Of a stretch of 64,000 nt of DNA, positions 54,901 to 64,000 are shown piece after piece (position 1 is the stretch's first letter; every line of letters starts with the position of its first letter). The position numbers were made by a program, and so were the translations under genes. The stretch comes from Streptomyces misionensis (GTDB taxonomy: Bacteria > Actinomycetota > Actinomycetes > Streptomycetales > Streptomycetaceae): the NCBI RefSeq assembly GCF_900104815.1, contig NZ_FNTD01000004.1, positions 5,224,501 through 5,288,500 on the forward strand, written 5' to 3'. The notes below the pieces were generated by a model that saw nothing but the letters and a program-made list of their open reading frames with translations, had not been told where the DNA came from and did no database searches.

Positions 54901-55692
54901 GAACTCGAAGAAGTTCAGGGTCTCGGCCTTCTTGATCGCCGCGACGACGAGCTGGCGGTCGCCGTTGGGCTTGACCAGGTCGATGGCGAGGCCGAGGTTG
55001 ACGTGCGCCGGCTTGATCAGGGTCGGCTTGCCGTCCTTGACGCCGTACGAGTGGTTCATCGCCGGCATGGCCTTGATGGCCTGCACCATCGCGTACCCGA
55101 TGAGGTGCGTGAAGGAGATCTTCCCGCCGCGGGCGCGCTTGAGGTGGTTGTTGATGACGATGCGGTTGTCGAACAGCAGCTTCACCGGGACGGCGCGGAC
55201 CGAGGTGGCGGTCGGCATCTCCAGCGAGGCGTCCATGTTCTTGGCGACCGCGGCGGCGGGGCCGCGCAGGGTGACCTGCTCCGGGCCGGCCGGGGCCTCC
55301 TTCGCGGGGGCGGCCTTCGCCTTGGGCTGAGCGGGCGCCTGTGCGGGCTGCGCCGGCTTGGCCGGGGCGGGGGCGGCCTGGGCCGCGGGGGCGGGAGCCG
55401 GGGCGGGGGCCGCGGCGGGCTTCGGGGCCGGTGCGGCCGGGGTCTGCGGGGCCTTGGCGGGGGCCTCGGCCCCCGTCGCCGCACCGGCCGCGGGCGCCGG
55501 CGTGGCGGGCGCGCCGGGCTTGTAATCGGCGAAGAAGTCCCACCAGGCACGGTCTACCGAATTCGGGTCCTGGAGGTACTGCTGATAGATCTCGTCGACG
55601 AGCCACTCGTTCGCACCGAAGGCGGCCGCGGGGTTCTTCCCGGCTTGGTCGTCGGTGGAGATGCTCGAGTTACTGGGGGACTGTGGCGACAC
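51922..55692 (-). CDS. kgd: multifunctional 2-oxoglutarate decarboxylase/dehydrogenase (E1-E2o)
   Basis: TCA-cycle enzyme joining E1 and E2 activities. The 1256-residue protein has an N-terminal E1 segment ([12 protein letters not shown]), an Ala/Pro linker (about 60-130), an E2-like acyltransferase domain (Y-D-H-R-V-I-Q-G-A) and a ThDP-binding E1 core ([11 protein letters not shown] and [10 protein letters not shown]). No lipoyl domain is present, as in actinobacterial Kgd/OdhA. The GTG at 55692 gives the usual M-S-P-Q-S start and follows GAAGAGGG; the frame is open 9 codons further. Confidence 0.96.
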   Translation of the reverse strand: MSPQSPSNSSISTDDQAGKNPAAAFGANEWLVDEIYQQYLQDPNSVDRAWWDFFADYKPGAPATPAPAAGAATGAEAPAKAPQTPAAPAPKPAAAPAPAPAPAAQAAPAPAKPAQPAQAPAQPKAKAAPAKEAPAGPEQVTLRGPAAAVAKNMDASLEMPTATSVRAVPVKLLFDNRIVINNHLKRARGGKISFTHLIGYAMVQAIKAMPAMNHSYGVKDGKPTLIKPAHVNLGLAIDLVKPNGDRQLVVAAIKKAETLNFFEFWQAYEDIVRRAREGKLTMDDFTGVTVSLTNPGGLGTVHSVPRLMPGQSVIMGVGSMDYPAEFQGTSQDTLNKLGVSKVMTLTSTYDHRVIQGAASGEFLRQVANLLLGENKFYDEIFEALRIPYEPVRWLKDIDASHDDDVTKAARVFELIHSYRVRGHVMADTDPLEYRQRKHPDLDIVEHGLTLWDLEREFAVGGFAGKSMMKLRDILGVLRDSYCRTTGIEFMHIQDPKQRKWIQDRVERGHAKPEREEQLRILRRLNAAEAFETFLQTKYVGQKRFSLEGGESVIPLLDAVIDSAAESRLDEVVIGMAHRGRLNVLANIVGKSYAQIFREFEGNLDPKSMHGSGDVKYHLGADGTFTGLDGEQIKVSLVANPSHLEAVDPVLEGVARAKQDIINKGGTDFTVLPVAIHGDAAFAGQGVVAETLNMSQLRGYRTGGTVHIVINNQVGFTAAPESSRSSMYATDVARMIEAPIFHVNGDDPEAVVRVARLAFEFRQAFNKDVVIDLICYRRRGHNESDNPAFTQPLMYDLIDKKRSVRKLYTESLIGRGDITLEEAEQALQDYQGQLEKVFTEVREATSQPAGGDVQESQDGFPATVPTAVTSEVVKRIAESQVNIPEHITVHPRLQPQLQRRAAMVEDGTIDWGMGETLAIGSLLLEGTPVRLSGQDSQRGTFGQRHAVLIDRETGEEYTPLQYLSEDQARLNVYNSLLSEYAAMGFEYGYSLARPDALVMWEAQFGDFVNGAQTVVDEFVSSAEQKWGQTSGVVLLLPHGYEGQGPDHSSARPERFLQLCAQNNMTVAMPTSPANYFHLLRWQVHNPAHKPLVVFTPKSMLRLKAAASKAEEFTTGGFRPVIGDATADAAAVRKVVFCSGKVYYDLEAERKKRGVTDTAIIRIERLYPLPGAELQAEVNKYPNAEKYLWVQEEPANQGAWPFIALNLIDHLDLAVGADIPAGERLRRISRPHSSSPAVGSAKRHQAEQEQLVREVFEA

Positions 55693-55993
55693 GGCGGCAA
55701 CCGCCCTCTTCCGCTTCACAAGGTGATGGACAGCGGGAATAAAGGCTACGCCTTGGAGACGGGGAAGGTCAGGTCGGGCAGGTTCATCGTCGTGTAAGTC
55801 ACATCGAAAATCTTGTTTCAGGGCTTGAAATGGCGGGAAACAAGCGTGGTTCCGGATGTGCCGGGGTGCACGGGCCCGGCCCTGCGCCTCCGGGCTGTCG
55901 CGGCCGGCGCGGGCTGTAGCGGATCACACGTGTCCAGCTGCGCGAAGACGGCGCGGACGGTCGTGGATCTTGTGCCTTCGCTGGCACTTTACG

Positions 55994-57118
55994 TCAACTT
56001 GAAGCGGAGTTCAGTCCCGGAAGGGTGACGATGATCCGGCAGCCTCGCTCGGATTCGGCCACACCGATCCGGCCGCCGTGCAGATCCACGGCCCAGCGGG
56101 CGATCGCCAGACCGAGCCCGGTGCCGCCATCGCTGCCGGGGCCGTGCGGCCGGGTGACGGCGCCCCGGTTGAACCGCTCGAAGACGCGGTGCCACTCCGA
56201 GCGGGGGATGCCCGGACCCTCGTCCAGCACCTCCAGCTCCAGCGAGTCCGGCTGGGGCCCGCGGCGGGCCTTCACGGTGACCCGGCCGTGCGGCGGGCTG
56301 TGCTTGACCGCGTTGTCGATCAGATTGGCGACGACCTGGTGGATGCGCTCGGGGTCCGCGTGCGCGGTCAGCTCCGGCGGGGAGACGTCCAGGTGCAGAT
56401 GGACGTCGGTGCGGGTGTGGCTGCCGGAGCCGGAGGCGATGCCGGCGCGCGCCGAGGCGACCATGTTGGCCTCCTTCAGCACGCCCGACAGGTACGGCCA
56501 CACCTCGAAGCGCCGCAGCTTGAGCGGTACGACGCCGTTGTCGAGCCGGGACAGGTCCAGCAGCGTCTCCACCAGCCGGCCGAGCCGCTCGGTCTGTTTC
56601 AGGGCCGTCCGCATGGTCTCCGGATCGGCCTCGGTGACCCCGTCGACGATGTTCTCCAGGACAGCCCGCAGCCCCGCGATGGGGGTGCGCAGCTCATGGG
56701 AGACGTTGGCGACCAGTTCCTTGCGCTGGAGGTCCTGGGCCTCCAGCTCGTCGGCCATGACGTTGATCGTCTGGGCCAGGTCGCCCAGCTCGTCCCGGCG
56801 CGACTCGCGCACCCGGCGGGTGTAGTCGCCCTGGGAGATGGAGCGGGCCACCGCGTTCATCTCGTCCAGCGGCATGGTGAGCGAGTGCGCCACGAACTGG
56901 GTGATCAGCAGGGTGGCGATCATCGAGAACACCATGATGAAGCGGAGCTCCGTCTTGGTGTGCACGGCGACGATCGACAGACCGGTGGTGATCAGGACCG
57001 CGATGACGACCAGCGCGCCCAGCTTGGTCTTGATCGAGAACGGGCGCACGCCGCCCCAGGGATCCTCGGCGCGGGGCCGGGGGTTCCCGCCTGCGGCCTG
57101 GCGCCCGTTTCCGCTCAC
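55994..57118 (-). CDS. HAMP-type sensor histidine kinase
   Basis: A 374-residue kinase: two membrane helices (about 33-55 and 63-88) with almost no external loop, HAMP (88-140), H-box V-A-N-V-S-H-E-L-R-T-P and HATPase motifs N-L-I-D-N-A-V-K-H and G-T-G-L-G-L-A. The tiny loop suggests it senses a membrane-internal signal. GTGA overlap with the response regulator stop codon means the two are co-translated. Confidence 0.93.
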   Translation of the reverse strand: MSGNGRQAAGGNPRPRAEDPWGGVRPFSIKTKLGALVVIAVLITTGLSIVAVHTKTELRFIMVFSMIATLLITQFVAHSLTMPLDEMNAVARSISQGDYTRRVRESRRDELGDLAQTINVMADELEAQDLQRKELVANVSHELRTPIAGLRAVLENIVDGVTEADPETMRTALKQTERLGRLVETLLDLSRLDNGVVPLKLRRFEVWPYLSGVLKEANMVASARAGIASGSGSHTRTDVHLHLDVSPPELTAHADPERIHQVVANLIDNAVKHSPPHGRVTVKARRGPQPDSLELEVLDEGPGIPRSEWHRVFERFNRGAVTRPHGPGSDGGTGLGLAIARWAVDLHGGRIGVAESERGCRIIVTLPGLNSASS

Positions 57119-57858
57119 GGGGTGGGCGTCTCCAGGGCGTAGCCGACACCGTGCACGGTGCGGATCCGCTCGGCGCCGATCTTCCGGCGCAGCGCCTTGA
57201 TGTGGCTGTCGACGGTGCGGGTGCCGGAGGCGTCCGCCCAGTCCCACACCTCGGCCAGCAGCTGCTCGCGGGAGAGCACCGCGCGCGGGGTGTTGGCCAG
57301 GCACACCAGCAGGTCGAACTCGGTCGGGGTGAGGTGGACGTCCTCGGACTTCACCCGCACCCGGCGCTGCGCGTGGTCGATCTCCAGCTCGCCGAGGCGC
57401 AGGATGCCGGAGCGGGGGGTGGAGGCGGCGATGGCCGCCCGCTCCACCCGGCGCAGCAGCACGTGCACCCGCGCGGCCAGCTCGCGCATGGAGAACGGCT
57501 TGGTCATGTAGTCGTCGGCGCCGACGCCGAGGCCGACCAGCATGTCCGTCTCGTCGTCCCGCGCGGTGAGCATCAGCACCGGCACCGGGCGCTGGGCCTG
57601 CACGCGCCGGCAGACCTCCAGGCCGTCGAAGCCGGGCAGCATGATGTCGAGGATCAGCAGATCGGGCTGCCAGGCCTCGGCCGTGTCGACGGCGGCCGGT
57701 CCGTCGGCCGCGGTCTGCACGAGGAAGCCCTCGGCACGGAGCCGGGCCGCGATGGCGTCGACGATCGTGGGGTCGTCCTCGACGACCAGCACCCGGCGCT
57801 GGGCGCCCGGAGTGGTTGTGGCCGCCGCGCCGCTCTGGGAGGTGTGTGTCTGCTCCAT
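57115..57858 (-). CDS. OmpR-family response regulator
   Basis: A 247-residue regulator: receiver domain (22-135) with V-E-D-D, phospho-acceptor Asp in D-L-L-I-L-D-I-M-L-P-G and the Lys in D-Y-M-T-K-P-F; winged-helix effector domain (150-247) with R-T-V-D-S-H-I-K-A-L-R-R-K-I-G. First gene of the two-component operon, start ATG after GGGGCGGGCG. Targets unknown. Confidence 0.94.
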   Translation of the reverse strand: MEQTHTSQSGAAATTTPGAQRRVLVVEDDPTIVDAIAARLRAEGFLVQTAADGPAAVDTAEAWQPDLLILDIMLPGFDGLEVCRRVQAQRPVPVLMLTARDDETDMLVGLGVGADDYMTKPFSMRELAARVHVLLRRVERAAIAASTPRSGILRLGELEIDHAQRRVRVKSEDVHLTPTEFDLLVCLANTPRAVLSREQLLAEVWDWADASGTRTVDSHIKALRRKIGAERIRTVHGVGYALETPTP

Positions 57859-57971
57859 CGCCCGCCCCTGCTTGTTGCTTTCCGGAATCCGTGGGGTGAT
57901 CCCATGACTGCGATCGACGCGCGAAAGATCCGCGTCAGGGCAGCACATTACGGGGATCGGCCGTGCCGTCG

Positions 57972-58649
57972 CTATCCAGGGCGGACGGCGAGGTGCACGG
58001 CGTCCGGAACTCCCCGGGCAACCGGCACCTCTTCGGTACGCACCTGTCGGAACCCGGCATTCCGCAAGGTTCCTTCAAATTCCGGAGATGGCTTCGCCGA
58101 CCACACCGCGAGTACCCCGCCGGGCCTCAAAACCCTTGCGCAGGAAGCGAGTCCGGCCGGTGAGTACAGGCTTTCGTTGTCCTCGGTGACGGTCCAGCCG
58201 GGTCCGTTGTCGATGTCGAGGCACAGCGCGTCGAACGTGTCCGATGTCTCATTGACGTAACGGACGAGGTCGGCTTCCACGATCTCGGTGCGCGGGTCGG
58301 CGAGCGCGGCCGAGGTCAGCGCGGACAGGGGGCCCGCGCGGTGCCAGTCGACGACCGCGCGCTCCCGCTCCACGACCACGATCCGTCCCCAGCGGGGATC
58401 TTCGGACGCGTGTGCGAGTGAGAATCCGACGCCGAGGCCGCCGACCAGCACCGACGGCGCCGGCCGTCCGTCGAGGGCGTCGTACGCGCGGTCGATCAGC
58501 AGCCGCTCCGAGCGGCCGTCCGAAGTGTCCATCAGGAAGCAGCCGTTGGCGATGATCTGGAGCAGCGCGCCGTGCCTGCGCAGCACCACTTCGCCGTACG
58601 GGCCGTCACGCCGGTCCAGGACCACGGGGGAGTCGTCTGTGGCAGCCAT
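57972..58649 (-). CDS. spermidine-synthase-like methyltransferase-fold protein
   Basis: A 225-residue Rossmann protein with L-V-G-G-L-G-V-G-F-S (binding loop near 70), a V-V-V-E-R-E acidic end of strand 2 and L-D-I-D-N-G-P. Resembles spermidine synthase-like proteins but is shorter and lacks the full N-terminal domain. True substrate not known. Divergent from a rhomboid-like gene. Confidence 0.8.
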   Translation of the reverse strand: MAATDDSPVVLDRRDGPYGEVVLRRHGALLQIIANGCFLMDTSDGRSERLLIDRAYDALDGRPAPSVLVGGLGVGFSLAHASEDPRWGRIVVVERERAVVDWHRAGPLSALTSAALADPRTEIVEADLVRYVNETSDTFDALCLDIDNGPGWTVTEDNESLYSPAGLASCARVLRPGGVLAVWSAKPSPEFEGTLRNAGFRQVRTEEVPVARGVPDAVHLAVRPG

Positions 58650-58832
58650 GGCTCCATCCTGCTTGAACGGGGCTTTGCTTTCACGGTAATTGCGGATGCC
58701 GGGCCGGGGCGCGGATGCCGGACGCGGCCGGAACGTAGGAGGTTGCCGTGAATCCGCGCTCCGGTGGCGTCGGTCATAGACAGCGGCTTCCCGTGGCGTC
58801 GAGGGTGGTCGCGACGGAAGGAGCGCCCCACC

Positions 58833-59615
58833 GTGGAACGGACCGCCCCGGACCCCGTGGGCACGGACCTGCTGGACGGCGTGCCCCACCAGCGGGCCGC
58901 CGGGCCCTGGGTGCCGCCCGCCCGCCGCCGGCTCGTGCCGCCGCGGGTACGGCCCTGGCGGCTGCTGCCGACGCCCGCCGGGACACCGTTCACCTTCGGT
59001 TACGCGGTGGTCCTCGCCGTCACCTCGCTGATCGCGGCCCTGGCGCCGCCCTCCCTGGTGTACGCCCTCTACCAGGGTTCGAGCACCGACGTGGCCCACC
59101 TGGTGCGCTCGCCCGCGGTGGTGCTGCTGGCCAGCGCGCTGTGGATCGCGGGCGGGGTCCTCTCGCCGTACTCGGCCGCGTTCCTCCTGGTGCTGACCGC
59201 GCTGGAACGGCGCGTCGGCGGGGCGCGGGCGGCCTGCGTCTTCCTGGCCGGGCATGTGCTGGCCACCCTGGCGACGGAGGTCCCGGTCGGCCTCGCGGTG
59301 CTGGCCGGCCGGCTGCCGGCGACCTCCCTGCACCGCCTCGACTACGGCATCAGCTTCGGCGTCGCCGCGAGCACCGGCGCCCTGGCGGGCCTCCTGCGCC
59401 CCTGGCTGCGCTGGCCCCTGCTCGCCGGGACGGCGGCCCTCCTGCTGGACGACCTCCTCGCCTACACGGACCCGATGACCGACTGGGGCCATCTGACCGC
59501 CCTGGCGATCGGCACGGCCGCCTGGCCCGTGGTGCGCCGCTGGGCGCGGTCCGCCCACGGGACGCAGAACCCGCGCGGCTCGTCGCGACCCCTCCCCACC
59601 TGCGGTGTTCCGTGA
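58833..59615 (+). CDS. rhomboid-like integral membrane protein
   Basis: A 260-residue protein with about six membrane helices after a basic N-terminus. G-V-A-A-S-T-G-A in one helix and W-G-H-L-T-A-L-A-I-G-T in a later helix resemble the Ser and His positions of rhomboid proteases, but the classical G-x-S-G is degenerate, so activity is uncertain. GGAAGGAG precedes the GTG by 9 bases. Confidence 0.75.
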   Translation: MERTAPDPVGTDLLDGVPHQRAAGPWVPPARRRLVPPRVRPWRLLPTPAGTPFTFGYAVVLAVTSLIAALAPPSLVYALYQGSSTDVAHLVRSPAVVLLASALWIAGGVLSPYSAAFLLVLTALERRVGGARAACVFLAGHVLATLATEVPVGLAVLAGRLPATSLHRLDYGISFGVAASTGALAGLLRPWLRWPLLAGTAALLLDDLLAYTDPMTDWGHLTALAIGTAAWPVVRRWARSAHGTQNPRGSSRPLPTCGVP

Positions 59616-59662
59616 TCGCTGACAGCGAACACCGCGTTGGGAACATTCCCCCGGCGGCAAAC

Positions 59663-59683
59663 ATTGAGTCGGCATAGCTCAAG
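59663..59683. promoter_or_regulatory. HAIR operator for HspR upstream of lon
   Basis: ATTGAGT-N7-GCTCAAG fits the HspR inverted repeat (CTTGAGT-N7-ACTCAAG) with two mismatches, 21 bases before the lon start. Lon of S. lividans is known to be HspR-controlled, so heat-shock induction is expected. Confidence 0.8.
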
Positions 59684-59704
59684 TTGACTGCCTAAGGGGA
59701 GATC

Positions 59705-62125
59705 ATGGCTGCTGAGTCACCGGCGTTCACGCTCGTCCTGCCCGTGCTGCCGCTCGACGACGAGGTCGTGCTGCCCGGCATGGTGGTTCCGCTGGACCTG
59801 AGCGACGCCGAGGTACGGGCCGCGGTGGAGGCCGCACAGGCCGCCGCCCGCTCCGAACCCGGCAAGCCCAGGGTGCTGCTGGTGCCGCGGATCGACGGCA
59901 CCTACGCCAGGACCGGCGTGCTGGGCACGGTCGAGCAGGTCGGCCGGCTGGCCGACGGCGACCCCGGTGCTCTGGTCCGCGGCCGCAGCCGCGTCCGCAT
60001 CGGCGCCGGCACCACCGGTCCCGGCGCCGCGCTGTGGGTCGAGGGCGCCCAGGTGGCGGAGACCGTGCCGGACCCGCTGCCCGGCCAGGTCGCCGAACTC
60101 GTCAAGGAGTACAAGGCGCTGGCCACCAGCTGGCTGCGCAAGCGCGGCGCCTGGCAGGTCGTGGACCGCGTCCAGGCCATCGACGGCGTCTCCGCGCTCG
60201 CCGACAACTCCGGGTACTCGCCCTTCCTGACCACCGACCAGAAGGTCGAACTCCTGGAGACCGCCGACCCGGTGGCCCGGCTGCGGCTCGCCACCCAGCA
60301 GCTGCGCGACCACCTCGCCGAGCAGGAGGTGGCCGAGACCATCGCCAAGGACGTCCAGGAAGGCGTGGACAAGCAGCAGCGCGAGTTCCTGCTGCGCCGT
60401 CAGCTGGAGGCCGTCCGCAAGGAACTGCGCGAGCTGAACGGCGAGAAGGAGGGCGAGGAGTCCGACGACTACCGCGCCCGCGTGGAGGCCGCCGATCTCC
60501 CGGAGCGCGTCCGCGAGGCCGCGCTGAAGGAGGTCGACAAGCTGGAGCGGTCCTCCGACCAGTCGCCCGAGGGCTCCTGGATCCGCACCTGGCTGGACAC
60601 CGTCCTGGAGATGCCCTGGAACGAGCGGACCGAGGACGCCTACGACATCCGCGGCGCCAAGGAGATCCTCGACGCGGAGCACGCGGGCCTGGAGGACGTC
60701 AAGGAACGCATCACCGAGTACCTGGCCGTGCGCAAGCGGCGCGGCGACCGCGGCCTCGGCGTGATCGGCGGACGGCGCGGGGGCGCGGTGCTCGCGCTCG
60801 TCGGACCGCCCGGCGTCGGCAAGACCAGCCTCGGCGAGTCCGTGGCCCACGCCATGGGCCGCAAGTTCGTGCGCGTCGCGCTCGGCGGCGTCCGCGACGA
60901 GGCCGAGATCCGCGGTCACCGCCGTACGTACGTCGGCGCGCTGCCCGGCCGGATCGTGCGGGCGATCAAGGAGGCCGGGTCGATGAACCCGGTGGTGCTC
61001 CTCGACGAGATCGACAAGGTGGGCTCGGACTTCCGGGGCGACCCGGCCGCCGCCCTCCTGGAGGTGCTCGACCCGGCGCAGAACCACACGTTCCGGGACC
61101 ACTACCTGGAGGTGGAACTGGACCTGTCCGACGTCGTCTTCCTCGCCACGGCCAACGTCCTGGAGGCGATCCCGGAGGCGCTGGCCGACCGGATGGAGAT
61201 CGTGCGCCTGGACGGCTACACCGAGGACGAGAAGGTCGTCATCGCCCGGGACCACCTGCTCCCGCGCCAGCTGGAGCGGGCCGGTCTGGAGCCCAGCGAG
61301 GTCACCCTGGAGGAGGGCGCGCTGCGCAGGCTCGCCGGGGAGTACACCCGGGAGGCGGGCGTGCGCACGCTGGAGCGGTCGATCGCCCGGCTGCTGCGCA
61401 AGATCGCGGCCCAGCACGAACTGGGCGAGCGGGAGCTGCCGTTCACCGTCGCGGACGGCGATCTGCGCGCCCTGCTCGGCCGGCCGCACCACGTGCCCGA
61501 GGCCGCGCAGGACCCGGCCGAGCGCCGTACGGCCGTGCCCGGGGTGGCGACCGGGCTCGCGGTCACCGGCGCGGGCGGCGACGTGCTCTTCGTGGAGGCG
61601 TCCCTCGCCGACCCGGAGACGGGCGCGGCGGGCCTGACCCTCACCGGTCAGCTGGGCGACGTGATGAAGGAGTCGGCGCAGATCGCGCTGAGCTTCCTGC
61701 GCAGCCACGGCGCCGAGCTGGGCCTGCCGGTGACCGACCTGAAGGACCGGGGCGTGCACGTCCACTTCCCGGCGGGCGCGGTCCCCAAGGACGGCCCGAG
61801 CGCCGGCATCACGCTGACCACCGCGCTGGCCTCGCTGCTCTCCGGCCGCCTGGTGCGCACGGACGTGGCGATGACCGGCGAGGTCTCGCTGACCGGCCGG
61901 GTGCTGCCGATCGGCGGCGTGAAGCAGAAGCTGCTCGCCGCCCAGCGCGCCGGGGTGACCACCGTGATCATCCCCAAGCGCAACGAGGCCGACCTGGACG
62001 ACGTCCCGGCCGAGGTGCTGGACAAGCTCGACGTGCACACCGTCGCCGACGTCCGCCAGGTCCTGGAGCTGGCGTTGTCGCCCGCGGTCGAGGGCGTGGC
62101 GCCGGAGGTTCCCGTGGCGGCGTGA
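59705..62125 (+). CDS. lon: ATP-dependent Lon protease
   Basis: An 806-residue LonA protease degrading misfolded proteins. N-terminal LAN domain (1-215), coiled coil, AAA+ domain with G-P-P-G-V-G-K-T-S and [11 protein letters not shown], and a P domain with the Ser699/Lys742 dyad (D-G-P-S-A-G and I-G-G-V-K-Q-K). GGGGAG is 5 bases before the ATG. Regulated by the HAIR operator upstream. Confidence 0.97.
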   Translation: MAAESPAFTLVLPVLPLDDEVVLPGMVVPLDLSDAEVRAAVEAAQAAARSEPGKPRVLLVPRIDGTYARTGVLGTVEQVGRLADGDPGALVRGRSRVRIGAGTTGPGAALWVEGAQVAETVPDPLPGQVAELVKEYKALATSWLRKRGAWQVVDRVQAIDGVSALADNSGYSPFLTTDQKVELLETADPVARLRLATQQLRDHLAEQEVAETIAKDVQEGVDKQQREFLLRRQLEAVRKELRELNGEKEGEESDDYRARVEAADLPERVREAALKEVDKLERSSDQSPEGSWIRTWLDTVLEMPWNERTEDAYDIRGAKEILDAEHAGLEDVKERITEYLAVRKRRGDRGLGVIGGRRGGAVLALVGPPGVGKTSLGESVAHAMGRKFVRVALGGVRDEAEIRGHRRTYVGALPGRIVRAIKEAGSMNPVVLLDEIDKVGSDFRGDPAAALLEVLDPAQNHTFRDHYLEVELDLSDVVFLATANVLEAIPEALADRMEIVRLDGYTEDEKVVIARDHLLPRQLERAGLEPSEVTLEEGALRRLAGEYTREAGVRTLERSIARLLRKIAAQHELGERELPFTVADGDLRALLGRPHHVPEAAQDPAERRTAVPGVATGLAVTGAGGDVLFVEASLADPETGAAGLTLTGQLGDVMKESAQIALSFLRSHGAELGLPVTDLKDRGVHVHFPAGAVPKDGPSAGITLTTALASLLSGRLVRTDVAMTGEVSLTGRVLPIGGVKQKLLAAQRAGVTTVIIPKRNEADLDDVPAEVLDKLDVHTVADVRQVLELALSPAVEGVAPEVPVAA

Positions 62126-62144
62126 CGGACGCCGCGGGAAAAGC

Positions 62145-62178
62145 GAGGCCCGGGTCCCGTGAGGGAGGCCCGGGCCTC
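62145..62178. terminator. bidirectional terminator of lon and GH25 gene
   Basis: GAGGCCCGGG and its complement (perfect 10 bp, 14-base loop) between the convergent genes. Confidence 0.7.
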
Positions 62179-62195
62179 TGCCGTGGCGGGGGGCG

Positions 62196-63020
62196 TCAGC
62201 CGTTGGCGAGGGCCTGGACGCGGTCGAGCGCGCCGTTGAACTTGTCGTGGTCGCCGACGGTCGGGCCGGAGGAGGTGTACTGCCACATCGTGTAGTACGA
62301 CCAGCCGGCCGGGAGCGTCCCCGGGTCCGAGGCGTAGCGGGCGATCCACAGCGGGTTGTTGGCCGCGAACCCGGCGTAGTTGCCGGTGCACTCGGTCCAC
62401 CAGCTGGTGGCGGTGTAGATCACGGCGTCCCGGCCGGTGAGGGACTTGTACGTGTTCAGGAAGTCCGCGATCCAGCTGACCATCTGGCTCGCGGTCTTGC
62501 CGTAGCAGGAGGCGCCGTAGGGGTTCCACTCGATGTCGAGCGCGCCGGGCAGCGTCTTGCCGTCCTTGGACCAGCCGCCGCCGTGTGCCACGAAGTAGCT
62601 CGCCTGGGTGGCGCCGCTGGTGGTGTCCGGGGTCGCGAAGTGGTACGAGCCGCGGATCATGCCCACGTTGTACGAGCCGTTGTACTGCTGGGTGAACGAG
62701 GGGTTCGTGTAGTACGTGCCCTCCGTCGCCTTGGTGTACGCCCAGCGCACACCGCTGCCGTAGAGGGTGGACCAGGCCACGTTGCCCTGGTAGTTGGAGA
62801 CGTCCACGCCCTCGGTCTGGGTGGCGTCGCCGCTGGTGGGGGTGCCGTGCGTGCCGTCGTGGGCCGCGACGCCCATGCCCATGTAGGCGGCGCCGCGGGT
62901 GGGGGCGGACGCGGCCTGGGCGGAGGTGAGGGGGAGGGCGCAGGCCGCCGCCGCGAGCAGGGCCGTGACCAGGACGGCCAACGGGCGCGGGCGGTGGGAA
63001 CCGGGTCTGTGCGCAGGCAT
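62196..63020 (-). CDS. secreted GH25 lysozyme (cellosyl-type muramidase)
   Basis: A 274-residue secreted hydrolase cutting MurNAc-GlcNAc bonds in peptidoglycan. Signal peptide with A-A-A-C-A-L-P-L-T-S-A-Q-A-A (cleavage about residue 38). GH25 domain begins G-V-D-V-S-N-Y-Q-G; catalytic Asp/Glu in A-L-D-I-E-W-N-P; W-Q-Y-T-S at the end. GGAGG is 8 bases before the ATG. Divergent from a MarR gene. Confidence 0.94.
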   Translation of the reverse strand: MPAHRPGSHRPRPLAVLVTALLAAAACALPLTSAQAASAPTRGAAYMGMGVAAHDGTHGTPTSGDATQTEGVDVSNYQGNVAWSTLYGSGVRWAYTKATEGTYYTNPSFTQQYNGSYNVGMIRGSYHFATPDTTSGATQASYFVAHGGGWSKDGKTLPGALDIEWNPYGASCYGKTASQMVSWIADFLNTYKSLTGRDAVIYTATSWWTECTGNYAGFAANNPLWIARYASDPGTLPAGWSYYTMWQYTSSGPTVGDHDKFNGALDRVQALANG

Positions 63021-63130
63021 GAGGTGCCTCCGGGGAGGTGGGGTGAGAGTGGGGGGAACATGGCAGTGACCTCGGTAGAAGGTGCACTGTCGTGGGCATG
63101 TCATTCACTGCCCGTCGAAAAAGCTACGCA

Positions 63131-63179
63131 CGTAGACCACGGCGTGGGAAGGGGGTCCGGGCGCCGCCGTTGGTCTACG
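63131..63179. repeat. inverted repeat in the lysozyme-marR divergent region
   Basis: CGTAGACCA (63131-63139) and TGGTCTACG (63171-63179) are exact inverted copies, 31 bases apart, in the promoter region of both genes. Candidate operator for the MarR protein; untested. Confidence 0.5.
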
Positions 63180-63261
63180 CCTGCGAAATACTTACCGAGC
63201 TGCGGCTATGACGGCGGTGGACAGAAACTTTCAGGACCGCGAAACCGATCAGGGGTGTGAC

Positions 63262-63753
63262 GTGCACGAGAACGGAAACGGCGCAGAAGCACGCGTCGCC
63301 GAGCAGGTGACGCCCAGTGGTGCAGACCAGGAATTCCTCGCGCTGGAACGGGAGTTGACCGTGTTGCTGCGGCGCGCCCGGGCCAACCAGGGCGAGATGG
63401 CCCGCGAGGTCCACCCCGATCTGGAGTCCTCCGCCTACGGCCTGCTGATCCGGCTGGACGAGCACGGCGGGCGGCGGGCCACCGAACTCGCCGGCTACTT
63501 CGGCGTCGGCAAGGCCACCATGTCCCGCCAGCTGCGCGCCCTGGAGGAGCTGGGCCTGATCACCCGCGAGCCCGACCCCGCCGACGGCCGCGCCTGGCTC
63601 GTCACCCTCACCGAGGAGGGCAGCCGCCGGGTCGGCACGGTCCGCGAGGCCCGCCGCGCCCGGTACGTCAGCCAGCTCGCCCACTGGGACCGCCGGGAGG
63701 TCGCCGAGCTGGCCCGGCTGCTGCACCAGCTCAACGGGGTCATGGAGAAGTAA
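63262..63753 (+). CDS. MarR-family transcriptional regulator
   Basis: A 163-residue winged-helix regulator: L-A-G-Y-F-G-V-G-K-A-T-M-S-R-Q-L-R-A-L-E (recognition helix) and E-P-D-P-A-D-G-R-A-W wing. The GTG at 63262 is preferred, with AGGGG 7 bases upstream; an ATG at 63208 lacks one. Controls itself and perhaps the divergent lysozyme gene. Confidence 0.88.
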   Translation: MHENGNGAEARVAEQVTPSGADQEFLALERELTVLLRRARANQGEMAREVHPDLESSAYGLLIRLDEHGGRRATELAGYFGVGKATMSRQLRALEELGLITREPDPADGRAWLVTLTEEGSRRVGTVREARRARYVSQLAHWDRREVAELARLLHQLNGVMEK

Positions 63754-63765
63754 CCCTCGGGCCCC

Positions 63766-63833
63766 GCCGGACCCCGACCACCGCCGGACCCCGACCACCG
63801 TCGGACCCCGACCACCGTCGGACCCGGACCGCC
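63766..63833. repeat. 17-bp tandem repeat, four copies
   Basis: Unit gccggaccccgaccacc, copies at 63766, 63783, 63800 and 63817, the last one imperfect. Lies between two convergent genes. Confidence 0.85.
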
Positions 63834-63845
63834 GCCGGCCCCGGT

Positions 63846-64000
63846 TCACGACAGGTCGGCGTACACCACCGTCGCGTCGTCGTGCGTCTTGCTCCGCCCG
63901 AGGTACGCCCGCTCCTCGCGGTCCGCCGCCTCCAGCCGCCGCACCCGGTCGACCAGCGAGCGGGCGCCCTCCTTCTCGACCACGTCGAACAGGGCCGTCC
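63846..64000 (-). CDS. 3' end of a gene, PP2C-like C-terminus
   Basis: The last 50 codons run off the right edge. The terminal K-T-H-D-D-A-T-V-V-Y-A-D-L resembles the D-D-x-T motif near the end of PP2C/SpoIIE-type phosphatases. The rest is outside the window, so the assignment is tentative. Confidence 0.55.
   Translation of the reverse strand, partial: TALFDVVEKEGARSLVDRVRRLEAADREERAYLGRSKTHDDATVVYADLS

Noticed and set aside
63021..63207. c-di-AMP (ydaO) riboswitch before the lysozyme gene
   Set aside because: Such switches precede many Streptomyces cell-wall hydrolase genes, but the 187-bp divergent region shows none of its conserved blocks.

Overview
The window is chromosomal DNA from a high-GC actinomycete, almost certainly a Streptomyces. 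Third codon positions are strongly GC-biased. Gene content and order closely follow the conserved core of the S. coelicolor chromosome around SCO5200-SCO5290, from catR/katA-like genes through sigR-rsrA, epi-isozizaene synthase/CYP170A, nrdAB, dasR, wblE, sigH, sodN/sodX and kgd to lon. That synteny is recalled from knowledge of the family, not from a search.

Layout. 1-5.5 kb: end of a Sel1-repeat gene, initiator tRNA, divergent CatR regulator and catalase, CBS protein, histidinol-phosphatase and a TetR regulator. 5.6-10.9 kb: guanidinium-type SMR exporter, rsgA-aroA, an M50-like membrane protease, an SRAP (YedK/HMCES) DNA-repair protein and an alpha/beta hydrolase. 10.9-14 kb: thiol-oxidative-stress pair sigR-rsrA with its own sigma-R promoter, then a TPR protein and peptide deformylase. 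14-16.8 kb: two-gene albaflavenone operon. 16.8-21.7 kb: class Ia ribonucleotide reductase operon with an AraC-type regulator, preceded by a cobalamin riboswitch and paired NrdR boxes. 22-24.2 kb: GNAT protein and a two-gene solute symporter operon. 24.3-28.2 kb: amino-sugar control region with dasR, nagB, three DasR sites, a predicted small RNA matching the position of scr5239, and a HisKA_2 kinase. 28.4-32.7 kb: wblE, a lipid kinase and the sigH/anti-sigma operon.

32.8-38.7 kb: Na+/H+ antiporter, a PLP enzyme, and then the most striking locus, a family 2B encapsulin shell (HK97-fold protein with an inserted cyclic-nucleotide-binding-like domain) followed by a polyprenyl synthetase with a disordered N-terminal tail of the kind used as a cargo-loading domain. 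38.7-47 kb: AraC/VOC pair, glycerophosphodiesterase, nickel superoxide dismutase with its processing protease, a methyltransferase and a polar amino acid ABC transporter. 47-56 kb: malic enzyme, zinc-type oxidoreductase, PadR/DUF4097 operon and the giant 2-oxoglutarate decarboxylase/dehydrogenase Kgd. 56-64 kb: two-component system, Lon protease behind a HAIR heat-shock operator, GH25 lysozyme, MarR regulator and the 3' end of another gene.

The region is mainly housekeeping and stress physiology: peroxide (CatR), thiol oxidation (SigR), superoxide (Ni-SOD), osmotic stress (SigH), heat (Lon) and nutrient sensing (DasR, cobalamin, possibly phosphate). Accessory signals are few: two CTAG-ended MITE-like elements, one of them at the site where dasABC would be expected, short tandem repeats, and a gene-poor segment near 41 kb.
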